Below, one piece after another: positions 62,227 to 64,000 of a stretch of 64,000 bases of DNA (positions are counted from its first letter, which is position 1; every line of letters begins with the position of its first letter). The stretch comes from Chaetorhynchus papuensis (taxonomy: Eukaryota; Chordata; Aves; Passeriformes; Rhipiduridae), in contig VWYX01000407.1 in assembly GCA_013396525.1 (NCBI GenBank), positions 114,158-178,157 on the forward strand. The letters are read 5' to 3'. The notes beneath the pieces were generated by a model. The model searched no databases. It was not told where the DNA came from and saw only the letters and a program-made list of their open reading frames with translations. A program made the position numbers and the translations under genes.

Positions 62227-64000
62227 AGAAATAAAAGAGCTTCTTGCGCCAAATGGTCTATTAAATTTATCACAGGAGTATTTCAACAATAAATTACAAA
62301 GATCTCTAGCTTTGTTAATAAAAGATATCCTCACAAGATAAGTGATTCACTAAGAGAAGAAGAAGACAGTGAAAGAAAATCCTCAGTTAGTGGATTTCTA
62401 ATTTTATTTTTAGTTCTAATATTATGTGAGGCTGTGGTAGAGATATGACATTTATATTGACTGATGACTTAACCCTGAGACAGGTCTAATGTGAATCAGA
62501 AGACTGCTTTTCAAAGCCAGAAAAGAATCTGGTAGCCAAGCAACCTGTTCATTTTATACCACAGAAGAGATTTGTGGCCTTCTGCAGGTTGCTTCCTTCA
62601 TAGCCCTGTTACACATGCTTTAGTTCCTACTTACTACAACACTTTTTTTTTTCCTGGAGACTGAACCAGCACAACAAATTGAAAAATACAGCATCTAGTT
62701 ACAGAGATTCCAGTCTGAACTGAATCTCAAATACTGCTTAAATAGAAACTGTAAATTAACCTAACAAAAAAGACACAAGCAATGTTTGAAGTTGCTGCTC
62801 AAATATTTTAGTGAAACAAAAATGATTTTATGATCATCTTATTGAAAAAATATGATTTGAAGATCTCATTTAAAAGTAGTCCATCAGTAACCAAAAAAAA
62901 AAATTGACAAAGTAAAAAAGAAATTCTAGAGATCATTATATATTTCCTTTAGGAAAAAAAATACAGTCATTCATTGTCAGAGAACATGTTACTGTCACTG
63001 TTAGATGTACAAAATATTCTTAGTTTCTCCCTGTGAGGGAATTAAGGCAGGCGTGACAAATTCTAGATTTGGGGTACAGAATGAGAGCAGAGTAATGAAT
63101 ACAAACCAGCGGTAAAATCATCTGGGTCAAGACAAAATGAAGTCCAGTAAATTCAGTAATATTGGTCTCAAACTGATATCAGGGCACAGAAGAATTAGGC
63201 AGCCGTGGTTATAAGACAGGCAAGTGGGCAGCAGGACAGGGCTGCTTCTCGGGACCAGAGACTCAGGCAAGCCAGTGGGCTTGGGGAACCCAAGCTCCCC
63301 CAGGAGACTCTCCTCTCCTGGGAGCCCCAGATGCACAATCCAGGCTTAGATAGCATCCTTCTCAACACACCTCTGCCCCCACACTGTGTTGCTTCTCTCC
63401 TTGTGTGCAAGATGCTGGGACGGCACCTTCAGTGGTGAGCCATCACCATGTGGGTCTAAAGCCACACAAAGCATGAACGCCTGTGCTCACTGAATGGAGC
63501 TATGGAGGTACAAGGTGCTGGTCATAATGTGGAGAATTACTGTAGAAATCAGTACTTGTCCCATGATCTATAAAGAGAAAAAAACCTGTTTCTGAAGATG
63601 ACAAATGCACAACCACCAAAAAATTAGTTTTTATTTTCAACAAATTAAAATGAATTTAGTACCATTTTAACACTTATTATTTTGATATGTTTCAAAGTCT
63701 TTTCTACTGGGCATGATGGAAGACTTGTATAACACACCTTCTTACTTTCAGTAGCCAGCTTGAAGAAAGAACTAATCAGTTACTCTCTTCTTGAGAAAAT
63801 TAAAGGCGTGTCAGAGTCTGAAATTTCACAATTCCCTTTGAAATTTTACGAAAAGGAATAGCTTAAAGCCACTTTTTAAATGTGACTTCAAAAGACAGGC
63901 ACCTGAAAGTGGACATTTTTTCAAGATTGGCCAAAGACATTGTTACAAAGCACATGCAGAGAAGTCCATCTGTTCCCAGCACCTGCACTTACATCACGTG
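62227..64000. other. Stretch without a recognised gene to the window end
   Basis: AT-rich apart from a GC-rich patch at 63185-63445. That patch has frames of 69-77 codons on both strands and no recognised protein. No exon, RNA gene or known repeat is seen. Confidence 0.6.
63185..63445. other. Small GC-rich patch, unexplained
   Basis: About 260 bp clearly richer in GC than its flanks, with ggcag/ccagg-type words and overlapping short frames on both strands. It could be a decayed LTR or another repeat piece. I see no terminal motifs, duplication or splice signals that would decide. Confidence 0.45.

Noticed and set aside
1..64000. CRISPR arrays, bacterial operons, phage genes, tRNA or rRNA genes
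   Set aside because: No spaced direct repeats, no dense coding and no cloverleaf or rRNA signature was seen; the repeat content marks this as vertebrate nuclear DNA.

Overview
This window looks like nuclear DNA from a bird, probably a neoavian and possibly a songbird. The evidence is eight fragments of the avian/reptilian CR1 LINE on both strands, with the usual 3' ends close to ATTCTATGATT, plus solo or broken long terminal repeats (LTRs) of endogenous retroviruses of kinds common in bird genomes. The background is AT-rich, CpG-poor and unique-looking, with open frames that are short and scattered evenly over both strands. I found no protein-coding gene, convincing exon series, tRNA, rRNA, CRISPR array or operon-like layout. 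The stretch is best read as a gene desert or the inside of a very large intron.

Layout. 1-12.2 kb: AT-rich sequence with three plus-strand CR1 fragments (2910-3487, 6448-6612, 10572-10672). The first still carries a frameshifted end of the CR1 reverse-transcriptase ORF. 12.2-12.6 kb: a probable short LTR with a TATA box, an AATAAA and a primer-binding-site-like end. 17.8-20.0 kb: an inverted LTR fragment, then a 1,184-bp solo LTR of the same family flanked by a perfect 5-bp target-site duplication (CTATT). That LTR contains a 40-bp tandem repeat (four copies) that creates long false reading frames. 23.6-24.2 kb: a second LTR family with clear TATA and ATTAAA signals; a 5' piece of the same family lies at 48.65-48.80 kb. 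28.5-31.9 kb: three CR1 pieces in mixed orientation. 32-41 kb: AT-rich desert with microsatellites and an A/C-rich tract containing the only N (37672). 41.1-42.2 kb: a third, minus-strand LTR of about 1.1 kb with TG..CA ends and a 7-bp flanking match. 44.1-44.7 kb: an unexplained GC-rich island. 50-64 kb: small tandem duplications, GATA and TAA/TAG microsatellites, and two minus-strand CR1 copies, one (61700-62226) long and strongly decayed.

No genes work together here. The biology that can be read is a record of retroelement insertion, LTR recombination to solo form, decay and local slippage. I did not find a convincing new biological system. The observations most worth a second look are the LTR with the internal 40-bp repeat and its inverted partner, the GC-rich island at 44.1-44.7 kb, and the LTR candidates at 12.2 and 41.1 kb. 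Repeat family assignments are from memory of consensus features, with no database search.
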